Assembly (NCBI RefSeq): GCF_009617755.1
Contig: NZ_BGZH01000001.1
Span: forward strand, 2,418,001 to 2,482,000
DNA: 64,000 bases
Direction of reading: 5' to 3'
From: Marinobacter salsuginis
GTDB lineage: Bacteria > Pseudomonadota > Gammaproteobacteria > Pseudomonadales > Oleiphilaceae
Position numbers and translations under genes: made by a program. Positions 1 through 9,297 of this stretch are shown in pieces. Under the pieces are notes generated by a model that was not told where the DNA came from, ran no database searches, and saw nothing but the letters and a program-made list of their open reading frames with translations. The first letter of the stretch is position 1. Each line of letters starts with the position of its first letter.

Positions 1-2
1 GC

Positions 3-437
3 AGTAACCTGATCAAACAGTGGCTGGCACCTCTGTCCGAAGAAACCAGTCTGGTGATACTGGATTGCCCGCCGTCGCTGTCCCGGCTTTCGGAGCAGGT
101 GCTAAAAGCGGCAGACGAGGTGTTTGTGCCGGTGATTCCCACCTGGCTGTCCCTGAATAGCTGGAAACAGCTGGCGGAGTTTGCCAAGGACAAGAAGCTG
201 AAGCCGGGTAAGCTGCACCCGTTTTATTCCATGGCCGATCGGCGCAAAGGGCTGCACCGGGAGCTGATCAATGCCCAGGATGAGATCCTGCCCAAAGGCC
301 TGAAAACCATCATCCCGAACGCCAGTGTAGTTGAGAAAATGGGCGAAGAAGGCACGCCGGTGCAGCTGCTCGCGCCCAGCTCCGTGGCCGCCGATGCCTA
401 TCGCAGATTGTGGAAAGAGATCAATCGAATGCTCTGA
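3..437 (+). CDS. ParA-family ATPase, 3' part only
   Basis: The reading frame is open from the left edge of the window, so the N-terminus with the P-loop lies outside. The visible part has the Walker B-like stretch VILDCPPSL around the first 25 residues and then the alpha/beta pattern of the ParA/MinD/Soj family. These ATPases position plasmids, chromosomes or protein cargo on the nucleoid. The tail SSVAADAYRRLWKEI is usual for orphan ParA-like proteins. No parB partner is visible on this side, so the cargo cannot be named. Family assignment is fairly sure; the exact role is not. Confidence 0.75.
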   Translation, partial: SNLIKQWLAPLSEETSLVILDCPPSLSRLSEQVLKAADEVFVPVIPTWLSLNSWKQLAEFAKDKKLKPGKLHPFYSMADRRKGLHRELINAQDEILPKGLKTIIPNASVVEKMGEEGTPVQLLAPSSVAADAYRRLWKEINRML

Positions 438-455
438 GCACCGGCCAGGGCTTGT

Positions 456-1232
456 TCAGGTTCGCGCCAGTTTGTCCCGCCGCAGGGACCGCTCCAGCCG
501 ACGGTTATTCTCGCTCCGTTCCGAGAGCACCTGCTGAACGTACAGAATGTGCTTGCCGGCCAGTTCCCGGGCTTCGTCGGCCCTACCTTCCGTGATGGCC
601 TCGTACAGCATTCGATGCTGCTCCACCAGGCCCTGACGGGTCTCCGCCTCCCTCTGGTACATGCCGCCAATGTTGGTCACTACGTTGCTCTTCAGCATGT
701 TGAAGAGGTTGCGAATGGTATGCAGAAGGATCACGTTGTGGCTGGCCTCGGCAATGGCCAGGTGAAAGCGTGCGTCCGCCGCGCCTTCGGCTTCCAGATC
801 CCGCTCCTTTTCGGTGCTGTAGCAGGCTTGCAGCGCCTCATAGGCGGTTTTCAGGTGGGCGCGGTCCACCTCGGTGGCCCGCAATGCCGCGTAGTAGGCG
901 CAGTCCGCTTCCAGGGTGCGTCGGAACTCCAGCAAATCCCGTTGGGCATCCGGCCGGTTTTCCAGCAAGGGAATCAGCGGGTCACTAAAACTGCCACCCA
1001 GGGACTCGGTGACATAGTTGCCGCCGCCCTGGCGGCTCACCAGCAGGCCCCTGGCCGTCAGTCGCTGGATAGCCTCGCGCAGCGAAGGGCGTGACACTCC
1101 GAATTGCTCTGACAACACCCGTTCTGGCGGCAGGCGCTCGCCTGGCTGCAAGGTGCCCTCCAGAATCATGGTTTCCAGCTGTTCAACAATGGTGTCTGCG
1201 AGTCTTTTCGGCGCGATCTGTCCGATGGCCAT
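456..1232 (-). CDS. lldR: GntR/FadR-family repressor of lactate utilisation (LldR-like)
   Basis: A 258-residue regulator. Residues about 5-75 form the GntR winged helix (LPPERVLSEQFGVSRPSLREA is the recognition region), and residues about 95-235 form the alpha-helical FCD ligand domain of the FadR subfamily. It is transcribed divergently from lldEFG-dld, the usual position of LldR, which releases its DNA when lactate is present. Two identical palindromes with the FadR-family core TGGTA-N-TACCA lie in the shared 220-base gap and are its likely operators. The ATG at 1232 has only a poor Shine-Dalgarno sequence (AGGA abuts it), so low expression is plausible. The ligand is inferred from context, not seen. 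Confidence 0.85.
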   Translation of the reverse strand: MAIGQIAPKRLADTIVEQLETMILEGTLQPGERLPPERVLSEQFGVSRPSLREAIQRLTARGLLVSRQGGGNYVTESLGGSFSDPLIPLLENRPDAQRDLLEFRRTLEADCAYYAALRATEVDRAHLKTAYEALQACYSTEKERDLEAEGAADARFHLAIAEASHNVILLHTIRNLFNMLKSNVVTNIGGMYQREAETRQGLVEQHRMLYEAITEGRADEARELAGKHILYVQQVLSERSENNRRLERSLRRDKLART

Positions 1233-1257
1233 TCCTGATGTACCCGTATCGAAAATT

Positions 1258-1274
1258 TATTGGTAATACCAATA
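1258..1274. promoter_or_regulatory. Operator-like palindrome 1 of the lld divergent promoter
   Basis: A perfect 17-base inverted repeat, TATTGGTAATACCAATA, with one central base. It sits 25 bases upstream of the lldR start. Its 15-base core is the exact reverse complement of the core at 1396-1410. It matches the TGGT-N3-ACCA pattern bound by FadR-subfamily GntR proteins such as LldR and PdhR. Binding is inferred. Confidence 0.8.
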
Positions 1275-1394
1275 TCACAAGTGACTTTCTCGGCCAAGGG
1301 TTAGCATGAAGAAGTCCTTCAAAGTGTGTCTTTTGCACCAAAAACTTTTGACATTGGCGGACATTTTCCCATACCTTGGTTAACTATTGATGTC

Positions 1395-1411
1395 AATTGG
1401 TATTACCAATT
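1395..1411. promoter_or_regulatory. Operator-like palindrome 2 of the lld divergent promoter
   Basis: A perfect 17-base inverted repeat, AATTGGTATTACCAATT, 41 bases upstream of the lldE start. Centre-to-centre distance to palindrome 1 is 137 bases, about 13 helical turns. In E. coli, LldR uses two operators flanking the promoter, so a looped repression complex is a reasonable model here. Confidence 0.8.
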
Positions 1412-1452
1412 TATAAATTGGTCAGTTTGATAGTGTATTGAGGCACCAGCCA

Positions 1453-2292
1453 ATGAGCGACCTGTTTTACGATGCCGCCCCCAATGCCACCCGTGTAGCC
1501 CCGGAGCGGGAGCCGGAGAGGTATTACCCTGAAAAGCCCGAGGCCGTCACCCTGTTTGGCACCTGCGTGGTGGATCTGTTCTTCCCGGAAGCCGGGCTGG
1601 ACGCCATTCGTCTGCTGGAACGTGAAGGCGTCCGCGTGCATTTCCCTCAGGAGCAGAGCTGTTGCGGGCAGCCTGCCTGGACTTCGGGATACCGGGATGA
1701 GGCCAAAGCCGTGGCCCGTGCCCAACTGGAGATCCTGGATCGTTCGGGGCTGCCGGTCGTTGTGCCGTCCGGCTCCTGTGCCGGTATGTTCCGGCATCAT
1801 TACCGGGCGCTGTTTGCCGACGAGCCGGACACACTCAAGCGGGTGGAAGCGCTGGCGGAGCGCACCTTCGAGCTGACCGAGTTCCTGCTGAAAGTCTGCA
1901 AAGTGCAACTGTCGGACCGGGGGGCACCCAGCAAGATCGCCCTGCACACGTCCTGCTCGGCCCGTCGGGAAATGAACACACACCTCCATGCGCGTGAGCT
2001 TCTCCAGCAGCTCGAAGGGGTCGAGCGTGTCGACCATGACCATGAGAGTGAATGCTGCGGGTTCGGCGGCACCTTCTCGGTTCGGATGCCGGAAGTCTCG
2101 GGTGCCATGGTCAAGGACAAGACGCGCTCGCTGATGGATTCCGGCGCGGTGGAAATGGTTACCGCCGATGGCGGCTGCCTGATGAACATCAATGGTTCCC
2201 TCGAGAAACAGAAAGAGCGCTTCCGGGGACGGCATCTGGCCAGCTTCCTGTGGGAGCGAATCAATGGCGCCAGCGAAGGGGAGGTGGCATGA
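1453..2292 (+). CDS. lldE: L-lactate dehydrogenase complex subunit LldE (LutA type)
   Basis: A 279-residue cytoplasmic iron-sulfur protein with two CCG (cysteine-rich) domains: SCCGQPAW in the first half and SECCGFGGTF in the second. It is one of the three subunits of the flavin-free LldEFG/LutABC complex that oxidises L-lactate to pyruvate and passes electrons towards quinone. The start is ATG 1453, with GAGG at 1440-1443, rather than the in-frame TTG at 1438. Its stop overlaps the lldF start (ATGA), so the two are translationally coupled. Expression probably depends on the LldR operators just upstream. Confidence 0.9.
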   Translation: MSDLFYDAAPNATRVAPEREPERYYPEKPEAVTLFGTCVVDLFFPEAGLDAIRLLEREGVRVHFPQEQSCCGQPAWTSGYRDEAKAVARAQLEILDRSGLPVVVPSGSCAGMFRHHYRALFADEPDTLKRVEALAERTFELTEFLLKVCKVQLSDRGAPSKIALHTSCSARREMNTHLHARELLQQLEGVERVDHDHESECCGFGGTFSVRMPEVSGAMVKDKTRSLMDSGAVEMVTADGGCLMNINGSLEKQKERFRGRHLASFLWERINGASEGEVA

Positions 2293-3740
2293 GCCAGCGT
2301 ATTCCGGTGACCGAGCTGACTCCGGGCTTCCGGGGGCGTGCCGAAGAAGCCCTGACGGATGGGCAGCTGCGAAACAATTTCCGGGTGGCCATGGACTCGC
2401 TCATGACCAAGCGGGCCAACGCGTTTCCCGATGCCGATGAGCGTGAGGGGCTGCGGGAACTGGGTAACCGGCTCAAGGCCGGGGCCCTGTCGCGGTTGCC
2501 GGATCTGCTGGAGCAGCTGGAAAAGAAACTCACTGAAAACGGCGTCAAGGTTCACTGGGCGGAGACGGTCGAGGAAGCCAACGAACTGGTGCACGGCATC
2601 ATCGAAGCCCGCAAGGGCAGCCAGGTGGTAAAAGGCAAGTCCATGGTCAGCGAAGAGATGGAGATGAACGACTATCTGGCGGAGCGGGGCATCGAATGCC
2701 TGGAATCCGACATGGGGGAGTACATTGTCCAGCTCGATAATGAAAAGCCGTCCCACATTATCATGCCGGCGATCCATAAGAACGCCCGGCAGGTGTCGAA
2801 GCTGTTTCACGACAAGCTGGGGGAGCCGGAGACCGAAGACGTCAATCAACTGATCCAGATCGGCCGGCGAACCCTTCGTCGGAAATTCATGGACGCGGAT
2901 GTGGGTGTATCCGGAGTGAACTTCGCCATCGCCGAAACTGGCACCCTGTTGCTGGTGGAAAACGAGGGCAACGGTCGCATGAGCACCACGGCACCGCCGG
3001 TTCACATTGCGGTAACGGGCATTGAAAAAGTGGTGCCGAACCTGAGGGATGTGGTGCCGCTGGTTTCCCTGCTCACCCGTTCGGCCCTGGGGCAGCCCAT
3101 TACCACCTATGTGAACCTGATATCCGGTCCCCGCAAACCGGACGAACTGGACGGCCCGGAGGAAGTGCACCTGGTGCTGCTGGATAACGGCCGTACCGGC
3201 GCCTTTGCCGATGCCCAGATGCGTCAGACCCTGAACTGCATCCGCTGCGGCGCCTGTATGAACCACTGCCCGGTGTATACCCGGGTGGGCGGCCACACCT
3301 ACGGTGAGGTATACCCCGGCCCCATCGGCAAGATCATCACACCGCATATGGCTGGCCTCGACAAGGTGCCAGACCACCCAAGCGCCTCCTCCCTGTGCGG
3401 GGCCTGCGGTGAGGTCTGCCCGGTCAAGATTCCGATTCCCGAGCTGCTTCAGCGTTTACGGCAGGAAAATGTGAAGGATCCGGAGCAGCCGCAGCAGGTG
3501 AAAGGTGGCGGCGCCAAGTATTCCCGGACGGAGCGCTGGATCTGGCGCGGCTGGCAGATGCTGAATACCCGGCCGGCGCTGTATCGCAGTTTTCTCTGGG
3601 CAGCGACCCGATTCCGGGCGCTGGCCCCGAAAAAAGCCGGCCCCTGGACCGAAAATCACAGTGCACCGGTGCCCGCCCGCCGCTCCCTGCATGATCTGGC
3701 GGCCCGGCATCTTGACCAGAACGGAGGTCGACCATCATGA
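2289..3740 (+). CDS. lldF: L-lactate dehydrogenase complex subunit LldF (LutB type)
   Basis: A 483-residue iron-sulfur protein. An N-terminal LUD domain is followed by two ferredoxin-type cysteine clusters, CIRCGACMNHCP near residue 317 and LCGACGEVCP near residue 369, giving two [4Fe-4S] sites, and then a C-terminal LutB tail. It is the electron-transfer core of the LldEFG complex. The frame is open further upstream inside lldE, but ATG 2289 is chosen because it overlaps the lldE stop. Its own stop overlaps the lldG start in the same ATGA way. Confidence 0.92.
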   Translation: MSQRIPVTELTPGFRGRAEEALTDGQLRNNFRVAMDSLMTKRANAFPDADEREGLRELGNRLKAGALSRLPDLLEQLEKKLTENGVKVHWAETVEEANELVHGIIEARKGSQVVKGKSMVSEEMEMNDYLAERGIECLESDMGEYIVQLDNEKPSHIIMPAIHKNARQVSKLFHDKLGEPETEDVNQLIQIGRRTLRRKFMDADVGVSGVNFAIAETGTLLLVENEGNGRMSTTAPPVHIAVTGIEKVVPNLRDVVPLVSLLTRSALGQPITTYVNLISGPRKPDELDGPEEVHLVLLDNGRTGAFADAQMRQTLNCIRCGACMNHCPVYTRVGGHTYGEVYPGPIGKIITPHMAGLDKVPDHPSASSLCGACGEVCPVKIPIPELLQRLRQENVKDPEQPQQVKGGGAKYSRTERWIWRGWQMLNTRPALYRSFLWAATRFRALAPKKAGPWTENHSAPVPARRSLHDLAARHLDQNGGRPS

Positions 3741-4408
3741 CTGCCCGCGCAAATATCCTTGGGAAGTTGAGAAGCAGTCTCGTTGGCACGACGCCCCGCC
3801 CCGACGAGTTCGATGAGGCTCTGGTTACGGCCCCCTGGCGGTACGCGCCGGAGGACCGGATCGCCCGGTTGCGTAGCCTGATGGAAGCGGTCCACACGGA
3901 AGTGCATCAGTGCGGCTCTGACAACTGGCCGGAACTGGTGGCCGAACTTCTGAACAAACGCAACCTCACCAACCTGTTGTGCGCCCCGTCGATAGAACAT
4001 GGCCGGGCGCTGCAGGCTTACTTCGAGGCCACGGAGCAGACGATCGAGTTATTGGCCTACGATCAGCCGGTGGAAGCGTGGAAGGAAGAGCTGTTCTGGA
4101 ATGTGGATGCCAGCCTGACCGGCACCCTGGGTGGTATTGCTGCCACCGGTACAGTCGTGCTCTGGCCGGATCGCCACGAACCGCGGTTGATGAGTTTGGT
4201 ACCTCCAGTCCACATTGCCCTGCTCAAGGCCAGCGAGATTCACGACAATCTGTATGACATGATGGTGTCTCAGGACTGGGCAGCCGGGCTGCCCACCAAT
4301 GTCCTGTTGGTGTCCGGCCCGTCCAAGACCGCGGACATCGAACAGGTGCTGGCTTATGGCGCTCACGGGCCTCGTGAGCTCATCGTGCTGGTGTTGGAGG
4401 ACCTATGA
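3737..4408 (+). CDS. lldG: L-lactate dehydrogenase complex subunit LldG (LutC type)
   Basis: A 223-residue LUD-domain (DUF162) protein, third subunit of the LldEFG/LutABC complex. The segment ALTGTLGG-like ASLTGTLGGIAATGT and the closing VSGPSKTADIEQVL are typical of LutC. It has no cysteine cluster, which is normal. It overlaps lldF at its start and the dld gene at its end by four bases each, so all four genes form one tightly coupled operon. Confidence 0.9.
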   Translation: MTARANILGKLRSSLVGTTPRPDEFDEALVTAPWRYAPEDRIARLRSLMEAVHTEVHQCGSDNWPELVAELLNKRNLTNLLCAPSIEHGRALQAYFEATEQTIELLAYDQPVEAWKEELFWNVDASLTGTLGGIAATGTVVLWPDRHEPRLMSLVPPVHIALLKASEIHDNLYDMMVSQDWAAGLPTNVLLVSGPSKTADIEQVLAYGAHGPRELIVLVLEDL

Positions 4409-7224
4409 GCTTTTCCGCAGCGACATTGGCCGATATCCGGCAACGGATTCCGGAAAACCGGGTGTTCAACGATCCGGTGTCCACCCTGGCGTTCGGAACC
4501 GACGCCAGTTTCTACCGGCTGATCCCCAAGGTGGTGGTGCGGGTTCAGGAAGAGGCCGAGGTGGTCGATCTTCTGGCGATTGCCCGCAACCACAAGGTAC
4601 CAGTGACTTTCCGGGCCGCCGGTACCAGCCTTTCCGGGCAGGCCATCAGCGACTCCATCCTGATTGTCCTTGGCGACCAGTGGAACGGCCACGACATCCG
4701 CGCTGAAGGCCGCCAGATTCGCCTCCAGCCGGGTGTGATCGGCGCCCAGGCCAACGCCTGGTTGGCACCCAAGGGCTTCAAGATTGGACCGGATCCGGCG
4801 TCCATCAACGCCTGCAAGATTGGCGGCATTGTTGCCAACAACGCCAGCGGGATGTGCTGTGGTACCGCCCAGAACAGCTACCACACCCTGGCCGGTATGC
4901 GGCTGGTGCTGGCCGACGGAACCGTGCTGGATACCGAGGATCCGACGAGCGTTTCGGCGTTCCGCGAGAGCCACGGAGACCTGTTAGCAGCTCTGAAAAA
5001 GTTGGCCATCAATACCCGTGAAAATCCCGAGCTGGCAGAGCGGATTCGCCACAAATACCGCCTCAAGAACACCACTGGCCTGTCCCTGAACGCCCTGGTG
5101 GATTTTACCTGTCCGATCGACATCCTGACCCACCTGATGGTGGGCTCCGAGGGCACGCTGGGTTTCGTGAGCGCGGTCACCTACAACACCGTTCCCGAGT
5201 ACCCGGACAAGGCCACGGCCCTGTTGGTATTCCGGGATGCGGAGAGCTGCTGTCGGGCCGCGTCGGTGCTGCGTTCACAACCGGTAGCGGCCGTAGAGTT
5301 GCTGGATCGCCGCAGCCTTCGCTCGGTGCAGGACAAGCCCGGCCTGCCTGACCGGATTCATGATCTGTCGGAGGATGCCTGCGCGTTGCTGGTGGAGACC
5401 CGGGCGGCCTCCTCGGAGAGTCTGGATGAACAGCTGGCCCGGATCAGGGCGTCCCTGGCCGAATTCCCGCTTGAGCAGCAGGTGGACTTCACCCGAGACG
5501 CGAAAGTGTCCGATCAGCTCTGGGCCATTCGGAAGGGCACGTTCCCGGCCGTGGGCGCGGTGCGACCGAACGGTACCACCGTGATCATCGAGGATGTGAC
5601 CTTCCCGATCGATCAGCTATCCGAGGGTGTTACCCGTCTCCAGGAACTGTTTGTGAAGCATGGCTATGACGACGCGATCATCTTTGGCCACGCCCTGGAG
5701 GGCAACCTGCACTTCGTGTTCCCCCAGGGCTTTGACGACCCTGCGGAAGTCGCCCGCTACGAGGCCTTCATGCAGGATGTGGCCCAGCTGGTGGCTGGGG
5801 AATTCGGTGGTTCCCTGAAGGCGGAACATGGTACCGGCCGCAACATGGCACCGTTTGTGGAGCTGGAGTGGGGGCACGACGCCTGGCAGCTGATGTGGCA
5901 GATCAAGCGGCTGCTGGACCCGGAGAATCTGCTCAATCCGGATGTGGTGCTCTCTGAGGACCCGCAGATTCATCTCAAGAATCTGAAGCCCTTGCCCGAG
6001 GCCGATCCTCTAGTTGATAAATGCATTGAATGCGGTTTCTGTGAGCCGGTGTGTCCCTCGGAAGGGCTGACCCTTTCGCCTCGCCAGCGCATTGTGATCT
6101 GGCGGGACATCCAGGCCCGCCGCCGTGCCGGTGAAGATACGGCCGAACTGGAGAAGGCCTACCAGTATCACGGCCTGGATACCTGCGCCGCGACCGGTCT
6201 GTGTGCCCAGCGCTGTCCGGTGGGTATCAATACCGGTGATCTGGTGCGTAAGCTGCGTAGCGAGAAAGCCGGCGGCCAGTCCGTGGCCAATCAGCTGGCG
6301 AAGCATTTTGCCGGCGCACTGAAAGCCACCCGTTTTGTCCTTGCCAGCGCCTCCATGGCCGAACGGCTGATGGGCGCGCCAATGCTGACCCGTCTCAGTG
6401 CGGGCGTCCGAAAGGTGTCCGGAGGCAAGGTCGCCCAATGGGATCCGACTCTGCCCCAACCGGTGCGGTTTGTGTCACCAGCAGCACAGGAGGATCCGGC
6501 CGAAGGTCGGCCCCGGGTGGTGTATCTGGCCGCCTGTGTGTCCCGGACCATGGGCCCGGCCCGTAGCGATAAGGCGCAGGAGCCGTTGATCAGCGTGACC
6601 CGGAGGCTGCTGGAGAAAGGTGGTTACCAGGTGGTGTATCCGGAGGCGCTGGACAGTCTGTGCTGCGGCCAGCCATTTGCCTCCAGGGGCTATCCGGACC
6701 AGGCGGCATCCAAAAAAGATGAACTGATTTCGGCGCTGTTGCGGGCCAGCCGCAATGGTGTGGATCCGATCTATTGCGACACCAGCCCCTGCACCCTGCA
6801 GATCCGTGAAGCTGCCGAAGAGGCCGGGCTCACACTGTTCGACCCGGTCCGGTTTATTCGTGATCATCTTTACGAGCGCCTGGATTTCGAGCCGGAGCAG
6901 ACCCCGCTGGCCGTGCACGTCACCTGCAGTACCCAGCACCTTGGGGAATCACAGGGTCTTATCGATATCGCTCGTCGCTGCAGTACCAATGTGGTGATCC
7001 CCGAGGGCATCCACTGCTGCGGCTTTGCCGGGGATAAAGGCTTCAACGTGCCCGAGTTAAATGCCCATTCCCTGAAAACCCTGGCTGAACAGACGGCCGG
7101 CTGCGAGGAAGGTATCTCCACCAGCCGTACCTGCGAGATCGGGCTCAGCCGGCACAGCGGTATCGACTACCATGGCCTGGTGTATCTGGTGGATCGAGTC
7201 ACCAGGCCGAAAGCCAACGCCTAG
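4405..7224 (+). CDS. dld: FAD/Fe-S D-lactate dehydrogenase (Dld-II type)
   Basis: A 939-residue fusion. Residues about 35-480 are a GlcD-like FAD-binding oxidase (GTSLSGQA, HGTGRN). Residues about 538-605 carry two [4Fe-4S] ferredoxin clusters, CIECGFCEPVCP and CAATGLCAQRCP. The C-terminal third has two CCG domains (LCCGQPF near 752, HCCGFAG near 870). This architecture and its linkage to lldEFG match the Shewanella Dld-II enzyme, which oxidises D-lactate to pyruvate. With LldEFG the locus handles both lactate isomers. No lactate permease is present in the operon. A glycolate-type substrate is the main alternative. Confidence 0.87.
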   Translation: MSFSAATLADIRQRIPENRVFNDPVSTLAFGTDASFYRLIPKVVVRVQEEAEVVDLLAIARNHKVPVTFRAAGTSLSGQAISDSILIVLGDQWNGHDIRAEGRQIRLQPGVIGAQANAWLAPKGFKIGPDPASINACKIGGIVANNASGMCCGTAQNSYHTLAGMRLVLADGTVLDTEDPTSVSAFRESHGDLLAALKKLAINTRENPELAERIRHKYRLKNTTGLSLNALVDFTCPIDILTHLMVGSEGTLGFVSAVTYNTVPEYPDKATALLVFRDAESCCRAASVLRSQPVAAVELLDRRSLRSVQDKPGLPDRIHDLSEDACALLVETRAASSESLDEQLARIRASLAEFPLEQQVDFTRDAKVSDQLWAIRKGTFPAVGAVRPNGTTVIIEDVTFPIDQLSEGVTRLQELFVKHGYDDAIIFGHALEGNLHFVFPQGFDDPAEVARYEAFMQDVAQLVAGEFGGSLKAEHGTGRNMAPFVELEWGHDAWQLMWQIKRLLDPENLLNPDVVLSEDPQIHLKNLKPLPEADPLVDKCIECGFCEPVCPSEGLTLSPRQRIVIWRDIQARRRAGEDTAELEKAYQYHGLDTCAATGLCAQRCPVGINTGDLVRKLRSEKAGGQSVANQLAKHFAGALKATRFVLASASMAERLMGAPMLTRLSAGVRKVSGGKVAQWDPTLPQPVRFVSPAAQEDPAEGRPRVVYLAACVSRTMGPARSDKAQEPLISVTRRLLEKGGYQVVYPEALDSLCCGQPFASRGYPDQAASKKDELISALLRASRNGVDPIYCDTSPCTLQIREAAEEAGLTLFDPVRFIRDHLYERLDFEPEQTPLAVHVTCSTQHLGESQGLIDIARRCSTNVVIPEGIHCCGFAGDKGFNVPELNAHSLKTLAEQTAGCEEGISTSRTCEIGLSRHSGIDYHGLVYLVDRVTRPKANA

Positions 7225-7227
7225 TGT

Positions 7228-7965
7228 CTATTTCATCTCGAAGCCGCATTTGCGCAGGAAATCGCGCATGTGTGGCCGCAGTTTCGAGGTGAACAGCGGC
7301 TTTAGTTGCTCGGACCAGGTGGTGTCCTTGTTGCCTCCGGTCCTTTCCCGGTAGTACTCGTTCATGGTGCGATCAAAGCCGGCCACCAGTTCTTCGTCAC
7401 GGGCATCGGAGTAGTAGTCTTCCCTCAGGATGGCCTCCACCGGCAGCCGGGGTTTCACCTCCGGGTTCTGATCCGGGTAGCCCAGACACATGCCGAACAC
7501 CGGATAAACGTGTTCCGGAAGCCTGAGAATCTCGCTGATTTGGGCCGGGTTGTTGCGGATGCCACCGATGTAGCACAGCCCAAGCCCTTCGGATTCCGCG
7601 GAAATCGCCACGTTCTGCGCCATCAGACTGGTGTCGATGGTGGCAACCAGTAACTGTTCCGTCATCCCTCGCACCACGTCAGCCCCGGCCCGTCCTGCGG
7701 CATCGGTTGAGCGCCGCATATCGGCACAGAACACCAGAAAGTCCGAGCAGTCAGCAATGTAGCTCTGGCCCCCGGCAAGTTCCGCGATTTTCCGGCGGTT
7801 GTCGGGGTTGATCACGTGAATGATCGAATAGGCCTGCACATGATTCGAGGTGGCGGCGCACTGGCCGGCCCGAATCAGTTCCCTGAGCAGGTCAGGCGGG
7901 ATCTTTTCACCGGTGAATTTGCGGATGGAGCGGTGGGATTTGAGCAGTTCTATGGTTGGATTCAT
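7228..7965 (-). CDS. NfsA-like oxygen-insensitive nitroreductase
   Basis: A 245-residue flavin reductase of the nitroreductase fold. The N-terminal PTIELLKSHRSIRKFT is the FMN-phosphate-binding HRSIR motif of the NfsA/Frp group, and GLGLCYIGGIRNNP is the second conserved block. These enzymes use NADPH to reduce nitroaromatics, quinones or FMN. Start ATG 7965 is chosen because the HRSIR motif then sits about 10 residues in, as in the family. An in-frame ATG at 7986 would add seven residues. It is convergent with the lld operon, leaving three bases between stops. Confidence 0.85.
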   Translation of the reverse strand: MNPTIELLKSHRSIRKFTGEKIPPDLLRELIRAGQCAATSNHVQAYSIIHVINPDNRRKIAELAGGQSYIADCSDFLVFCADMRRSTDAAGRAGADVVRGMTEQLLVATIDTSLMAQNVAISAESEGLGLCYIGGIRNNPAQISEILRLPEHVYPVFGMCLGYPDQNPEVKPRLPVEAILREDYYSDARDEELVAGFDRTMNEYYRERTGGNKDTTWSEQLKPLFTSKLRPHMRDFLRKCGFEMK

Positions 7966-8106
7966 GGGGTCTCGCAGTGAGTTCATGGATGTCGCGCCAG
8001 TCTGTGACAATTATCATACCAAACGCTACACATTACTCGCGCATGTGCGGAAGCCAAACTGATACGCTGACAGATCATACCGTCTAGCCTGGAACGTTTT
8101 GCCTTT

Positions 8107-9297
8107 ATGGACCTGAACCTGCATCTGCCAACACTGCTGGTCACTTCGGTCATGATCAACCTCCTGATCGGCGGCATGCTCTGGGCGATCTATCACCTCC
8201 GCCATAGGGAGCGCTGTTTTCTGCTCTGGGCCCTAGCCTGCCTGACCTTTGTGTTGGGTACCGCATTCGCAGTAGCCAATGAGTTGCCCGGCGCTCCAGG
8301 GGGGCTGATATTCGTCGCCCACCTGTTTCTTGGTGCTTCACCGCTGTTGGTCCTTGCTGGTATCCACGCACTGATGGGGTTGCCAATAGCGGGCAAGAGA
8401 CGGTCATCCCGTCTTATCCATGGCGCCTTGCTACTCTATCTGTCCGGCCTGGCTGTCAGCGCGGGTTGGGATCCGGTGGTGGCCAGATTCCTGACTGCGC
8501 TGTTCTCGGCATTGATCTTCAGCCTGGCGATCTACCGGCTGGGCTCAATTGGGCACAGGCCCAGACTGCCCCTTCGCATTCTGCAAACACTGTTCGGCAT
8601 CCACGGGACGCTGATGATGACCCAGGTACTGGTAATCGCAGTCTCCATGAGCGGAAGCGTACAGCTGGATCTTCAGGGGCTGTTGAAACTCATTCTGATG
8701 AATCACCTGCTGCTGGTGAGTGCCACGGCCATGGCGCTTCCGTTATTGGCGTTCACCCGTTCCGAACAGGCTTTGGTGGTGCTGGCGGAGCGGGATGGGC
8801 TTACCCAGCTGTACAATCGCCGGGCGTTCTACCGGGAAGGCGAGCTGGCATTTGAAAAAGCCCGGCGGGCCGGGGACCTTGTCACCGTGCTCATGATCGA
8901 TCTGGATCACTTCAAGCAGATCAACGATCGCTGGGGGCATGCCACCGGCGATGAGGTATTGAAGGTCGTTGCCAGTCTGATGAGAGCCGAACTCAGGGAT
9001 GACGACATCGTTGGCCGCGTTGGTGGTGAAGAGTTTGCAGCCGTGCTTCGCAACAATAATCGCGAAGCGATCGAGGCGATAACCGGGCGCCTGTTGCAAA
9101 GAATCGTTGAGACTGGCCGGGAGGTCCATGGTGTTCCGGTGCATCTTTCGGCCAGCATCGGTGGTGCGACTCTTACCCGGGACCATGGCTCTTTTAAAGA
9201 CGTTATGGCGTCGGCAGACAAGGCGCTTTACCGGGCCAAGCACAATGGCCGCAACCGGGCCGAATTTGTTCCGACGTCAGCGGCCGCGAAACTCTGA
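8107..9297 (+). CDS. Membrane-anchored diguanylate cyclase (GGDEF)
   Basis: A 396-residue protein with roughly seven hydrophobic segments in residues 1-210 and a GGDEF domain in about 225-390. The active-site signature is GGEEF near residue 307, so cyclic-di-GMP synthesis should be intact. RxxD of the inhibitory I-site is not evident just before it. The N-terminal sensor is unassigned. The 3' end overlaps the convergent crotonase gene by 21 bases. No EAL domain is fused. Confidence 0.9.
   Translation: MDLNLHLPTLLVTSVMINLLIGGMLWAIYHLRHRERCFLLWALACLTFVLGTAFAVANELPGAPGGLIFVAHLFLGASPLLVLAGIHALMGLPIAGKRRSSRLIHGALLLYLSGLAVSAGWDPVVARFLTALFSALIFSLAIYRLGSIGHRPRLPLRILQTLFGIHGTLMMTQVLVIAVSMSGSVQLDLQGLLKLILMNHLLLVSATAMALPLLAFTRSEQALVVLAERDGLTQLYNRRAFYREGELAFEKARRAGDLVTVLMIDLDHFKQINDRWGHATGDEVLKVVASLMRAELRDDDIVGRVGGEEFAAVLRNNNREAIEAITGRLLQRIVETGREVHGVPVHLSASIGGATLTRDHGSFKDVMASADKALYRAKHNGRNRAEFVPTSAAAKL

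Noticed and set aside
1800..3377. 525-residue open frame on the minus strand
   Set aside because: Antisense to lldE and lldF, which carry clear iron-sulfur motifs.
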